This document shows positions 10,271-22,890 of a stretch of DNA of 64,000 nt, piece after piece. Position 1 is the stretch's first letter, and the number at the start of each line of letters is the position of its first letter. Below the pieces are notes generated by a model. It was not told the origin of the DNA, did no database searches, and was given only the letters and a program-made list of their open reading frames with translations. Made by a program: the position numbers and the translations under genes. This stretch comes from Dastarcus helophoroides (taxonomy: Eukaryota > Arthropoda > Insecta > Coleoptera > Bothrideridae): assembly GCA_028583605.1 (NCBI GenBank), contig CM053335.1, positions 13,237,053-13,301,052 on the forward strand. The letters are read 5' to 3'.

Positions 10271-12640
10271 AGAAAATCCCTTTCTATTGCTATTGCCTTT
10301 CTACTGCTGGAATTTACTGCTCAAGTTTCTGACTTCAGTAGTTTCGGCTCTGCGTTGATGATTAGGTTTATTATTATTATTGTAATTCGACCAGAGATTC
10401 TCTCTTTATAATATTAAAATAAAGAAGTCTTTTATAAGAATTAGAAAAGCAATTAAAGACAAATACCACCTCAGAAAATCTACAAAACTATTAAACTTAC
10501 AAACCTGAAATTTGGCTAATCGTTTCTTTACACGACGAATCCATCCGCTGAGAAATGAGTTCTCAAAACTGAACCCCTAAGAGAGCAAACTTTTTTTTAA
10601 TTTCCTTTTTTTCGAAATTTCAAAGCTAAGCCGTTTAGATTTCTTATAGAAAAGGGTTAGTGATTTAAAGAAATATTTATGACTTGATAAGTAAATCGCA
10701 AAGAAATCGTTCTGAAAGCTTGGCCGTTTGTAATTCGAGCCCTTTTAAAAGCTGGTTATCCGGATGGTGACATAATTGAAACGGGGTCGTGAAAGTGATG
10801 CCAAACTTGGTCAATTAAGCGAAAACTTCCGAATATTCATAGGGAAAGTTGGCTATCAAGACAGAAGCAGAATAATCGCGGTGCATAAGAACCAGTGTAG
10901 TTGATAAAACTAATCTAAGTTTGTAACAAGTTGGAGAACTGCCGGGGACTTCCCCCGAAGATTTGACAATTCATATATCAAATCGAACAAGCGGTCGGCG
11001 ACATTTGCTTTTGATACGAGCGAGCACATGTCCTGAAAAAAGGGCCGGAGGCGGCGAAGTTTCTTATCCCTTGATTTCTAGCGTTCGCCACTAGTTTTTT
11101 GTGTTTGCCTTGCCTAACAAACAAGACGCTTCTATATGTCAAAGTTTGTGTAAACTTTGGAAGCTTCGGAATACGAAAGCTGCTAGGTAACGAACCAAAA
11201 AGTATGTTGGCACTATTGACTATAAAAATATTACATGTAAGATTTAAGTGCTCGCTACTCTTATATCTGCAACAACTTCGGTAACATAAATGTGCAGCTT
11301 AACCTAGATATTCCTCGTAAAATAGTTAGATATTGCTCGGTACACATTTACAAAGTGTAATAAAAATATTCCCAATATAAACATTTCGCTTCGGCTTCGG
11401 TGTTTGTACTTCGCAAATATGAAGCCCTCGGAGAGCGTTTAGGAATCGTACGAACGTTCAAAATTAAAGTCTGATCCGAAAGTAATTCGAGTTAAGTTTT
11501 TTTCAATCTGCAAATTCACGTGCCGGAGATTTGAAGGAGGAAATCAAGTAGAAACGTTTTTAATCTCAAAATAACTTCACTGAAGGAAAATAACTACGTC
11601 GGGGTTACAGGCGGAATTTCCATGCACTGATTGGTTTCAATGAAGGTTGTCGATTAGAAGAGTAAACATTTTTTAATTATCAAACGCCATCTTGAGCACA
11701 AGGAAGCTTAAAGCAATACGTTAGAATAGAATTTGAAAAATTAATTATGGAATATGATTGTTTAGGCTTCGTTTTTCAAACGAAGCGGGTTGCAGAAGAA
11801 TGTTTTATTCAAATTGTTTGATACGATCACTGGCTAGCAACTCTCCCACTTGGGTAACAAATCAATTATGAAAAATTTCAAAATAATTTGAATGCCAACT
11901 ATAATATTAATAGAAAAATCATATTTTTTTTTTATGTTCAATCCACTCGCAAAGGATAGCAAAAGATATAAATCCACTCGTAAAGGATATTAAGCCTTCA
12001 AAGGAGATAAATAGGATAACAATAAAAATGTGGAAAAGTAAACAGAGAGTTAAACAATTTTTTTTTATTTCAGACTCCACCAATGATAAAAATCTGCTTC
12101 GATTTTAACAACGTAAGTATTTTAAGCCAATCCATTTTATTATTAAGCTCGATCTACGATAACAATCTGCTTTGATTTAATATGCCTTTTAAAAGGAACA
12201 ATTTTACTACGCCCATCAGATGGAATTCTATTAACTAATTGTAGCCATGTCATAAAACACACAATTTAAATAGTCATTTTAAATTTTATCTTTCATTTAA
12301 TTAGAGAGATGTGTTTGTTCTTCTTTATGGCAGTTGAAGCGCAACAACTCGATGGCATCCCAAAGCATTTTGTGAAATCCAGTAAAATTTAGTGTTGTGA
12401 ATGGGTAAACATTTTAAATATGAGGCAATCAGATGAGGTCAAAGCAATGCTAACAAATTACTCTGATGTCAAATATTCTGTTTGTTCATCTACACACCCA
12501 TAGAAACGTCGCTCGAGTGTGAATCTGTGACATTCCGCAATTTTACAAGGTTGAGTCATTTGTGTAAAGTGGCAATTACGAAAGAAGAGTTTAAGAGAAA
12601 CGAAGATTTTTTTACAAGCAAAGCTATTTGTATAGAAATT
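10271..12640. other. unique AT-rich sequence between opposed arrays
   Basis: No long repeat unit, RNA gene or convincing exon. A small local duplication, AATCCACTCG followed by CAAAGGATA or TAAAGGATA, lies at 11,940-11,985. Frames at 10181-10411, 11099-11284 and 12482-12769 have no coding signal; the last enters the next array. The segment separates a T-rich array on the left from reverse-oriented relatives on the right. Confidence 0.55.
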
Positions 12641-15109
12641 ATTTTTATAAAAATTAAAATTCGCAATTTAAAAAACCAGATTCTTGAAAAAATCCAAATT
12701 TTAAGGAAAAAGCCAATTTTCCATGAATTTCGGAAATCAAAATTAAAAAATAAAAGAATAGATTTTTAAAAAGAAGATTTTCAAAAATTAAAAAAAAAAA
12801 GTGAAATTGTCCAAAACAAATTCAGAGCTTCGAGTAACTAAAAATTCTGACGATTTAAATTTTCAAAAATTTTAAAAAGCTTAAAATTTTAAAGAAAGAC
12901 TAGACTTTGAAAAAAGTTCAGATTAAAAAAAGCCGAAATTGGCAAAAAATCAGCATGTTGAAAAAAAAAGTCAAAATTTAAAACAAAGTCGGAGTTTTTA
13001 AAAAAGTCAAAATATTTTCGAATCGCGAATCCGTTTAAAATCTTTAAAATTCGCAATTTAAAAAACCGGATTCTGAAAAAAAATCAAAATTTTCAGGAAA
13101 AGCCGAATTATTCAAAAAGTCCATTTTACAAATATTCGAAGTTTGGAGGAAAATGAAAGTTAAAATAAAAGTTAAATTTTCGAAAAAGTCGAAAGTTTAG
13201 AAAAAGGGCAAAGTTTTCAAAATCAATCGAAATTTTGATAAAATATCGAATTTTCTAAACGTCTATAATCTGAAAAAAATCAACTTCGAGAAAAAATCAA
13301 AATTTTGATGATAGAAAGTCGAAATTTTTAAAAAAAGAGTTTTGAAAAAGGTTCAGATTAAAAATAACCGAAATTGGCAACAAATCAGCATGTAGGAAAA
13401 AAGTCAAAATTTAAGACAAAGTCGAAGTTTTTAAAAAAGTCAAAATATTTTCGAATCGCGAATTCGTTTAAAATCTTTAAAATTCGCAATTTAAAAAACC
13501 AGATTCTTAAAAAAAAACCAAATTTTCAGGAAAAGCCAATTTTTCAAAAGGTCCATTTTACCAAACTTCGAAGCTTGGAGAAAAAGGAAAGTTAAAATAA
13601 AAGTTAAATTTTCGAAAACATCGAAAGTTTAGAAAAAGGTCAAAGTTTTCAAAATCAATCGAAATTTTGATAAAATATCGAATTTTCTAAACGTCCATAA
13701 TCTGAAAAAAATCAACTTCGAGAAAAAATCAAAATTTTGATGATAGAAAGTCGAAATTTTTAAAAAAAGACTTTTGAAAAAGGTTCAGATTAAAAAAACC
13801 GAAATTGGCAACAAATCAGCATGTAGGAAAAAAGTCAAAATTTAAGACAAAGTCGAAGTTTTTAAAAAAGTCAAAATATTTTCGAATCGCGAATTCGTTT
13901 AAAATCTTTAAAATTCGCAATTTAAAAAACCAGATTCTTAAAAAAAAAACCAAATTTTCAGGAAAAGCCAATTTTTCAAAAGGTCCATTTTACCAAACTT
14001 CGAAGCTTGGAGAAAAAGGAAAGTTAAAATAAAAATTAAATTTTCGAAAAAGTCGAAAATTTAGAAAAAGGTCAAAGTTTTCAAAATCAATCGAAATTTT
14101 GATAAAATATCGAATTTTCTAAACGTCCATAATCTGAAAAAAATCAACTTCGAGAAAAAATCAAAATTTTGATGATAGAAGGTCGAAATTTTTAAAAAAA
14201 GAACAATATAAATTCCAAAAAAAAAGTGGAATTGGAATTTCTGACAAAATCAAAATTCATCAGATTTACAAAAGAGTTACAATTTGAGAAATACAAATTT
14301 AAGAAAAAATAATAAATTTTTAATAAGAAGGGGATTTTTAAAAATTTGAAAAATAGCGAATTTTTCCAGAAAATTGAAAACTTCGAGTAAGTCAAAATTT
14401 TGGTAAAAACGATTTAAATCTACGAAAATTTTAAAAAGTCGAAATATTTAAACCAAGTCGACTTTAACAAAGGTTCAGATTTTGAAAAAAAAACGAAATT
14501 TGCAAAATAATCAACAAGTTGAAAATAAGTCAACTTTTAAGACAAGGTCGAAGTTTTTAAAAAAACAATTTTTCGAATCACGAATTCGTTTAAAATCTTT
14601 AAAATTCGCAATTAAAAAACCACATTCTTAAATAAATTCTGAAGTTTCGGGAAGAGGCAAATTTTTCAAAAAGTTGATTTTACAAAAGTTCGAAGTTTGG
14701 AGAAAAAAAAGTAAAATTTTCGAAAAAGTCTAAAATTTCAAAAAAGATCAAAGTTTTCAAAATGTATCGAAATTTTGAAAAATTATCAAAATTTTGAAAA
14801 AGTCAATAAACTGAAAAAAATCAACTTCCAGGAAAAGTTAAAATTTTGATGATAGAAGGTTGAAATGTTCAAAAAAAAAAGCAATTCAAATTCTGAAAAA
14901 AAGGTGGACTGGAAATTTTTCAAAAATTCAAAATTGATCGGGTTTACAAATAAGTTGAAGCTTCGTAAATCAAAATTAAAAAAAAAGAATAATAGATTTT
15001 CAATAAGAAGGGGATTTTCAAAGATTTGAAGAAAGCGAAATTTTCCAAAAAAATTCAAAACTTGAGTATGTCAAAATTTTGAAAAATAGTTAAATTTTCA
15101 ATGATTTAA
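12640..15109. repeat. A-rich array, reverse orientation, with 431-435-bp units
   Basis: Blocks such as AAAAAGTCGAAATTTT are reverse complements of those at 4.1-9.0 kb; for example TTTAAAATCTTTAAAATTCG here matches the opposite strand near 6,300. GAAATTGGCAACAAATCAGC-type landmarks near 12,936, 13,371 and 13,802 define units of 435 and 431 bp; a diverged relative lies near 14,490. Nearly identical plus-strand frames at 13374-13595 and 13805-14032 are duplicated repeat sequence. Confidence 0.8.
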
Positions 15110-15825
15110 AAAGTCGAAATTTTTAAACCAAGACGAGACTTTGAAAAAGGTTCTGATTTTCAAACAAAAAATATTCAAAAATTCAAAATTTTGAAAAAGG
15201 ACGACATTCTAAAAAAGTCGAGATTTGGAAGATTGAGAATTTAAAAAGGTATAATATCCACAAAAAGCAAGTCTTAGTACAGTCGAAAGTTTAAAAAAAA
15301 ATTCGAAAGTCAAAATTAACAAAATAAAAACTGAGAGAACAAATCAAATTTTTCAAAACCGTCGAAGCTTCAAAAAAGTGGAAATTACAGAAAAAGTCGT
15401 AATTTTAAAAGACGAGATTTTGCAATAAAATCCAAAATTTCAAAACAGGCGAAACTCTCTAAAAAATTAAGAATTTCTGAGCAAATGGAAACTCCGAACG
15501 AAATTCGAAATTTCTAGAGAAAATCCTAAAAAAGATCAAAAATTTGAAAGATTCGATCTCTTAAAAAAGTCGAAATTTTCACAAAAATTAAATATCTTTA
15601 ATAAGGTCGAAATTTCTTAAAAAGAGTAAAAATTTTCCTAACAAAGTCGAAATTATCCAAAAAAAAGTAAAAATTTTCTAAAAAAAAATAGTAATTCAGC
15701 CAAAAATGTCGAAATTTTACAAAAAAGGTAAAAACTGAGAGAAAAGGTTAACATTTTGAAAAAAGTAAACATTTTCAAGGTTGATATTTTAAAACAAAAA
15801 TTTAAATTTACAGAGTATTCAAAAA
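15110..15825 (+). repeat. left arm of a 0.7-kb inverted repeat
   Basis: The arm runs from the block AACCAAGACGAGACTTTG to a block ending ACAGAGTATTC. Read on the other strand, the same order of landmarks occurs at 21,232-21,930, including GTAAAAACTGAGAGAAAAGG and AGGTATAATATCCAC. The arms stay collinear over about 700 bp with many substitutions and small indels, which implies a duplicated and inverted block and not only shared short motifs. Confidence 0.8.
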
Positions 15826-15850
15826 AGGTAAACTTTACAGTTCGTTATAG

Positions 15851-16330
15851 CAGTGGCGTGTCGTGCCTTTTATGAATAGGGAGGCTGACCGAAAATTATT
15901 TTAAAAGACTAATTACAATTTTTCTTTCAACTGATTACATTTTGAATGCATTAGCATTCAAGAAATAACATTTCTTTTTGTCCTGTTTTGATTAGGAGAT
16001 TATCGACTTAAGTTCAGAATTTTAAAACAAAAAAAGGATGGTCCAAATGTTGAAAAAAAAAAAAGAATGTTTAGTCTAAATCCAGATGTTTATATAAATT
16101 TATTTTGAAGAAACCCAGATTTTCAAATTTCAAATTAACTTTGAAATTTATCACTTTAAGTAAAGTTTGGTTTTTATTTTTTGAATTTTTCTCTTCAACT
16201 TTGGATGTTGACTCAAAATTTCGAATTAAAATTTTAAATTCAAAGTAAACACCAAGGTTAAACTCAAAATTTATTTTCAAAAATTACAAAAATCATTTTA
16301 ATCACAAATTGAAGAATGGCAATATACTTC
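15851..16330 (+). mobile_element. solitary hAT-like terminus and adjoining unique sequence
   Basis: CAGTGGCGTGTCGTGCC begins at 15,851 and is followed by TTTTATGAATAGGGAGGC. CAGTGGCG-type starts are typical of hAT-superfamily terminal inverted repeats. I find no matching inverted end in the window, so the element is truncated, or its other end was lost or lies outside. The following 450 bp are unique AT-rich sequence, and a 69-codon minus-strand frame at 16071-16280 is compositional. Confidence 0.35.
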
Positions 16331-19276
16331 CTGAGCTTTCATTGAAACTTCAACATTTATTAATACCTCAGCATTTAAAGAAAATTGCGGTTTCAGGAAA
16401 ATGTTAATTTCGAGAAAATCGAAAGTTTTAAAAAAGTCCAACTCATCAAAAAGTAGGAATTTCTAAAAAAAATTCGAAATTCCAAAAGAAATCAAAATTT
16501 TCACAAATTTCAAAAAAGTCCAATTTTTAAAAAATTCAAACTTTTAAAAGAATTGAAAATGTCCAGCAAAAGTTGAAATTTAAAAAAAAACAGCGAACAT
16601 TTCAAGTCACGATTCTAATAAGTCCAAATTTTCAAAAAAGTGTCAATTTTATAAAATCGTAGAAATTAAAAAAATAAAAAGTGGAAATTTTGAGAAAAAG
16701 TTGAAATTTCAAAAAATTCGAATTTTTCTTAGTCCAGATTTTCAAAAAAGTCGAAAATTCAAAAAATTCAAACTTTTAAAAGAATTCAAATTGTCAAGTC
16801 ACGATTCTAAAAAGTCCAAATTTTCAAAAAAGTGTAAATTTTATAAAATCGTAGAAATTAAACAAATAAAAAGTGGAAATTTTGAGAAAAAGTTGAATTT
16901 CAAAAATTCGAATTTTTCAAAGTCCGGATTTTCAAAAAAGTCGAAATTTCGAAAAATTGAAACCTTTAAAAGAATTCAAAATGTCCAGCAAAAGTTGAAA
17001 TTTAAAAAAAAACAGCGAAAATTTCAAGTCACGATTCTAAAAAGTCCAAATCTTCAAAAAAGTGTCAGTTTTATAAAATCGTCGAAATTAAAAAAATAAA
17101 AAGTGGAAATTTTGAGAAAAAGTTGAAATTTCAAAAAATTCGAATTTCTTTAAGTCCAGATTTTCAAAAAAGTCGAAATTTCGAAAAATTCAAACCTCTA
17201 AAAGTCCAAATTTTCAAAAGAGTGTAAATTTTATAAAATCGTAGAAATTAAACAAATAAAAATTGTAAATTTTGAGAAAAACTTGAAATTTCAAAAAATT
17301 CGAATTATTCAAAGTCTAGATTTTCAAAAGAGTCGATGTTTCGAAAAATTCAAACTTTTAAAAGAATACAAAATGTCCAGCAAAAATTTAAATTTAAAAA
17401 ATAAACGGCGAAAATTTCAAGTCACGATTCTAAAAAGTCCAAATCTTCAAAAAAGTGTCAGTTTTATAAAATCGTCGAAATTAAAAAAATAAAAAGTGGA
17501 AATTTTGAGAAAAACTTGAAATTTCAAAAATTTCCAATTTTTCAAAGACCAGATTTTCAAAAAAGTCGAAATTTCGAAAAATTCAAACTTTTAAAGGAAA
17601 TCAAAATGTCCAGCAAAGGTTAAAATTTAAAAAACAACAACAAAACTTTCAAGTCGCCATTCTAAAAAGTCCAAATCTTCAAAAAAGTCAGTTTTATAAA
17701 ATCTTAGAAATTAAAAAAATAAAAAGTGGAAATTTTGAGAAAAGGTTGCAATTTCAAAAAATTCGAATTTTTCAAAGTTCAGATTTTCAGAAAAGTCGAA
17801 ATTTCAACAAAAAGTTGAAATCTTGAACAAATTGATAATTTTTTTTTAATGGCCAAAATTTTGGGCAAAATATTTAAATTTAGAAAAACCAAATTTTTAA
17901 AAAGGTCGAAATTGTCAATAACTCAAAAGTTTCAGAAACACACAACATTTTAACTGTCAAAATTTAAAAAAAAATCGAAATTTTCTATTACTTAGGTCGA
18001 TATTATGACAAAAAGTCAAATTTTTGAAAGTTTTGAAACGTTAATAAGCTGAAATGTCTAAATTGTCAAAAAAGTTGAATTTTTTAAAGAAATTTAAATT
18101 CTTAATAAAACTGGAATTTTTCAAAAGAGAAAGTAGAAAATTAGAAAGATCTCCAAATTTCGAGAAAAATTTGAAATTTTGAGAAAGAGTGAAATTTTTG
18201 ACAAAAAGTGTTAAAATTTCGAAAAAAGGCGCAGTTTTCAAAAATATTTAAAATATTCAAATTAGTATTTTCAAAAATAAATACATAAATGCCTGAAAAA
18301 GTTAAATTTTAGAAAAGACGTGTTTAAAAGGTGGCCAAAATATCACGAAAGGAATTGAAAATTTTCAACAAAATTTGTAATTTAAAAAAAAACGGCGAAA
18401 ATTTCAAGTCACAACTCTAAATAGTCCAAATTTTCAAAAAAAAGTGTCAATTTTATAAAATCGTAGAAATAACAAAAATAAAACGTGGAAATTTTGAGAA
18501 AAAGTTGAAATTTCAAAAAATTCGAATTTTTCAAAGTCGAGATTTTCAGAAAAGTCGTAATTTCAACAAAAAGTTGAAGTCTTGAAAAAATTGATAATTT
18601 TTTTAAAATGGCCAAAATTTTGGGCAAAAGATTTAAATTTAGAAAAACCAAATTTTTAAAAAGGTCGAAATTTTCAACAACTCGAAAGTTTCAGAAACAT
18701 TCAACATTTTAACTGTCAAAATTTTAAAAAAAAATCGAAATTTCTTATTAATTAGGTCGATATTATGACAAAAAATGTCTAAATTGTCGAAAAAGTTGAA
18801 TTTTTTAAAGAAATTCAAATTTTAAATAAAAGTGGAATTTTTCAAAAGAGAAAGTAGAAAATTGGAAAGATCTCCAAATTTCGAGAAAAATTTGAAATTT
18901 TGAGAAAGAGTGAAATTTTTGACAAAAAGTGTTAAATTTTCGAAAAAAGGCGCAGTTTTCAAAAAAATTCAAAATATTCAAATTAGTATTTTCAAAAATA
19001 AATACATAAATGCCTGAAAAAGTTAAATTTTAGAAAAGGCGTGTTTAAAAGGTGGCCAAAATATCACGCAAGGAATTGAAAATTTTCAACAAAATTTGTA
19101 ATTTAAAAAAAAATGGCGAAAATTTCAAGTCACAACTCTAAATAGTCCAAATTTTCAAAAAAAAGTGTCAGTTTTACCAAATCGTAGAAATAACAAAAAT
19201 AAAAAATGGAAATTTTGAGAAAAAGTTGAAATTTCAAAAAATTCGAATTTTTCAAAGTCGAGATTTTCCGAAAAGT
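16331..19276. repeat. A-rich array with about 720-bp units and smaller sub-units
   Basis: A landmark reading TTTTATAAAATCGTAGAAAT, often preceded by AAAAAGTG, occurs near 16,650, 16,840, 17,070, 17,230, 17,460, 17,690 and 18,450. GGTGGCCAAAATATCACG at 18,330 and 19,051 gives a 721-bp spacing, and ATGGCCAAAATTTTGGGC near 17,850 and 18,608 gives about 760 bp. Frames at 16701-17099 and 17283-17492 begin with the same residues because the units are duplicated. The right end stops abruptly at the inverted-repeat arm at 19,277. Confidence 0.75.
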
Positions 19277-19705
19277 CAGTGGGTGTATTTTTCAGTTTAG
19301 ACAATTGAATATGGAGAAATAATTTACAATTACATACACATACACATACAATTGCCTAAGCAAACATTTTTAAAAATCAGGTCTTTTGTATAATGTAAAT
19401 GACATGATTACTAAACGCCTAAAGAAGAACAAAAACTTGAAAAATATGGACTCACTTTAAAAAATTTTACGAGGCACACTTCTCGATCTAGAGATTTAAA
19501 ATTTGCTTCAGGTATAGCCAGATGATGTATATAGTTGTCAAAAAATTAAGAAAGATTCAGCACAAAATTTAACGAAAATTTCTTACCCGAGAGCAAAGGA
19601 TAATTTTATTCCAATTCAGGCGTAATTTTTATGGCGGTAACACAACCATGAACCATGAACCATGAATGAGATTCTTTCATTTTAGAGAAATTGGGACTTC
19701 TTTAA
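19277..19705 (+). repeat. left arm of a 430-bp inverted repeat bounding a 7.8-kb block
   Basis: The arm starts CAGTGGGTGTATTTTTCAG, continues through a CACATA-type simple stretch, AAATGACATGATTACTAAAC, and ends near AGAGAAATTGGGACTTC. The same sequence, reverse-complemented and by eye around 85-90% identical, occupies 26,622-27,063, where the outer end reads CAGTGCGTGTATTTTTTAG. Outside both ends the sequence is unrelated. No target duplication is visible (CGAAAAGT left, GAATTTTT right). A four-times repeated CCATGAA-type motif lies near 19,648-19,672. Confidence 0.8.
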
Positions 19706-20289
19706 GATTGTGTTCTTATTTTGTTAACTATTTACTTGTGTGATAACCAAGAAGATGTTTTTATTACAAATTCGAGATCAAATGGTTTACATGACACACT
19801 AACGCTTGTACCACAGACATAAAATACTCAACGACCGTTCTACAAAACTTCTCTTGTTCGACAAAGATTCCCATTTAATCAAACCCACGTATATCTGAAA
19901 CCTAATAAAAGTAAACAGTTTCAAAACATCTACAAATATTATCCGAAAAAAAACTTGTCCGATTATTATCGTCCCGTTAACAAACGATGGTTGAGAGCTT
20001 CACCGGCGACGTTTTGTCAATATTTGCCGATAGGTCGACCGACACAAAAAAATAACGTCGAAAGTCGAGGAAATGTGGATTTGTTTGTCAGCTCGCCTTC
20101 AAAGTTAACAATAATAGAATGCGTTTCATTTGAACGGATTAAGAAAGACGTGTCGTGCACGGTTCACGCTATTTTGCGAAACTTCGAACGTTAAACGCGC
20201 CCATTTGTCCGTTTCCTTTAGCGAACACGACGCAATTTGTTCACTTCATCGTCAACGAATCGCATCGACTTCATCGCTAAGAACTGAAG
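19706..20289. other. unique sequence with an anonymous 79-codon frame
   Basis: This is the only unique DNA inside the 7.8-kb inverted-repeat block. From about 19,955 to 20,280 it is richer in C, G and CpG than its surroundings. It holds a 79-codon plus-strand frame (19955-20194, MSDYYRPVNKRW...) that matches no family I recognise. No splice signals or upstream promoter support it. It could be a remnant of a mobile-element gene or of host sequence trapped between the arms. Confidence 0.35.
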
Positions 20290-21231
20290 AAAATTGAAAC
20301 TATTCAAAATTTTGGCTTCTTTTTGAAATTTTGGCTAAACATTTTGGCGAAAATTTTAATTGTTTAAAAAATCTTGACAATTTTTAATAAAATTTACACT
20401 TTTGCTCGGAATTTTTACTCATTTAAAAATTTCGACTTTTTAAAAAATTTGATTTCTTCTACAATCTAGTTTTTTATTGTGGCATTTTGACCACTTCTTA
20501 AAAATATCAAAGTTTCTCCAAGATTCAACTTCTTCTGGAATTTTATTTGTGCACAAATTCTTAATGCGTCTTTGCAAAATTGTTTTTTTTTTAATGTCGA
20601 ATGTTTTTAAAATTTGAACTCATTTTGTAAAATTTGAGTTTTTACATTTTAATTTAATATTTAACTTTCGACTATTTTGAAAATTTAGACTAATTTGAAA
20701 ATTTAGACCTTTTAAAATTTTATCTTTGCCAAATTTCCTTCGAAATTTTGACTTTTTTTTAAAATGTTAACCTTTATATCGAAATTTTAATTTTTTTGAT
20801 GATCTTAACTTTTGCAAAATTTCAATTCTTTTACGAAATTCAATTTTTTGCTAATTCGCTTTTCTGTGAAAAAATTTTTTTCGAACTTTTCGACTTTTTC
20901 TCGAAATTCCAATTTACTGTATTGAAAATTTTGGTCTTTTTAAAAAGAAACTTTTAGGTATACCTATGATTTAAATCATTTAAAAAACCTTTAAAACGAT
21001 TTAAATAAAAGTTATACTTTTCAAAATTGTAATTTTATGAACATTTTTCCACTTTTTGCTCAAAAATTTGGACTTTCTTGAAATTTATTAACTTTAATTA
21101 TTTCTCCAAGATCGAACTCTTTGTGGAACTTTCTTATAAATTTAGATTTTTTTGAAAAATTCCACTTCTGCTAAAATTTTGTTTTGTTTTTGAAAAATTC
21201 GGTTTCTTTGAAAATGTTGACTATTTCTATT
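20290..21231. repeat. T-rich diverged array
   Basis: GAAATTTTGACTTTTT-type blocks in the same orientation as 1.5-9.5 kb, without a clear unit. Orientation is opposite to 12.6-19.3 kb, so another strand switch occurred across the preceding unique segment. Confidence 0.65.
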
Positions 21232-21930
21232 TTTCGAATATTCTGTAAATTTAAATTTTTGTTCTAAAATATCAACCTTAAAAATGTCCACTTTTTTCAA
21301 AATGTTAACTTTTTCTCTCAGTTTTTACTTTTTTTGTAAAATTTCGAAATTTTTGGCCGAATTCCTATATTTTTTTTTGGAAAATTTTTACTTTTTTTGG
21401 AAAATTTCGACTTTGGTAAATTTTTACTCTTTTTAAGAAATTTCGACCTTATTAAAGACATTTACTTTTTGTGAAAATTTCGACTTTTTTAAGAGATCGA
21501 ATCTTTCAAATTTTTAACCTTCTTCAGGATTTTCTCTGGAAATTTCGAATTTCGTTCCATTTTCTCAGAAATTCTTAATTTTTTAGAGAGCTTCGCCTGT
21601 TTTGAAATTTTGGATTTTATTGCAAAATCTCGACTTTTAAAATTACGACTTTTTCTGTAATTTCCACTTTTTTTGAAGCTTCGACGTTTTTGAAATATTT
21701 GATTTGTTCTCTCAGTTTTTATTTTGTGAAATTTGATTTTTAAAATGTTTTTTAAAACTTTCAACTGTACTAAGATTTGCTTTTTGTGGATATTATACCC
21801 TTTTTAAATTCTGAATCTTCCAAATCTCGACTTTTTGAGAATGTCGTCCTTTTTCAAAATTTTGAATTTTTGAAAATTTTTTGTTTGAAAATCTGAACCT
21901 TTTTCAAAGTCTCGTCTTGGTTTAAAAATT
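21232..21930 (-). repeat. right arm of the 0.7-kb inverted repeat
   Basis: Reverse-complement partner of 15,110-15,825; shared landmarks include TTTCTCTCAGTTTTTACTTT near 21,312 and CTGAACCTTTTTCAAAGTCT near 21,893. The outer edges of both arms pass into other members of the superfamily. A 91-codon minus-strand frame at 21489-21764 is repeat sequence. Confidence 0.8.
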
Positions 21931-22890
21931 TGAATTTCTTTAAAAAATTCAACTTTTTCGACAATTTAGACATTTCAGCTTATTAACGTTCCAAAACTTT
22001 TAAAATTTTTTGTGGAAAATTCCTAAAAAAATGGAATTTCTTAAAAAAAAACGAAAATTTTTATGAAAATTTAAACTTTTAAGAAAAATCGAACTTTTAA
22101 GATCAATTTGTACTTTTGGGAAAAAATTGAAGTTTTAGGAAATTTGAACCTTTGGGAAAATAAGATTTGGAAAAAAACATTTTTTTGAAAAAATCGAACT
22201 TTTGGCAAGAAGTAAAAATTTCTACTTTTGGGAAAAATTCGAACTTTTGGGAAAAATTTTAACTTATGGGAATAATCGAACTTTTGGGAAAATTATTTTT
22301 TTAAAGGAAAACTTGTGGGAAAAGTTCAAATTTTACGGTTGAAATAGAATTTCAAAACTTAAAAACCGAAGTGTGTATATTCGAACTTTTGGAGAAATTT
22401 TGAACTTTTGGGAGGAAGAGAATTCGAACTTTTAGGAAAATCAATTTTTTGGAAACTTTTGGGTCAATTTGAAATTTGGGACAAACAATTTTTTGAAAAA
22501 ATGTGAACTTCTGGGTAAAATTGAAATCTTACCGTAGAAATTAGATGTCTGAAAAAAATAAATCGAAACTCAAAAATGGAACTTCTTGAAAAAATCGAAA
22601 ATTTGAGAAAAAAATCGAGATTTTGAAAAACCGAACTTTTCAGATAAATTTGAGAAAAATTCGAACTTTAGGGAAAATTTGAGATTTTAAAAATCCAAAC
22701 TTTTCAGATAAATTTAGAGCTTTGGGAAAAATTCGAACTTTTGGGGAAATTTGAATGTTTGAAAAGAATAAGAGTTTTGGGGCAAAAAATTGGAATTATT
22801 CGAACTTCTGGGGAAAATTAATTTTTTTGAAAAATTCGAAACTTTGCAAAAAATTTGAAATTTGGGGAAAAATTCATTACTTTTGGAAAA
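21931..22890. repeat. minisatellite-like array of CTTTTGGGAAAA blocks
   Basis: From about 22,060, blocks of the form GAACTTTTGGGAAAAAT recur every 16-20 bp with frequent variation. They form the transition into the 344-bp satellite, which contains related words (TTGGGGAAAAATTCG). The satellite monomer may therefore have grown from this simpler array. Confidence 0.65.

Noticed and set aside
11930..11955. GTTCAATCCACTCGCAAA shared (inverted) with 50,523-50,540
   Set aside because: An 18-base match is unlikely by chance but the similarity does not extend, so no repeat family can be defined.
16701..17099. 132-codon lysine-rich frame and its shorter relative at 17283
   Set aside because: Both are A-rich array sequence whose frames begin alike because the repeat unit is duplicated; other units carry stops and indels.
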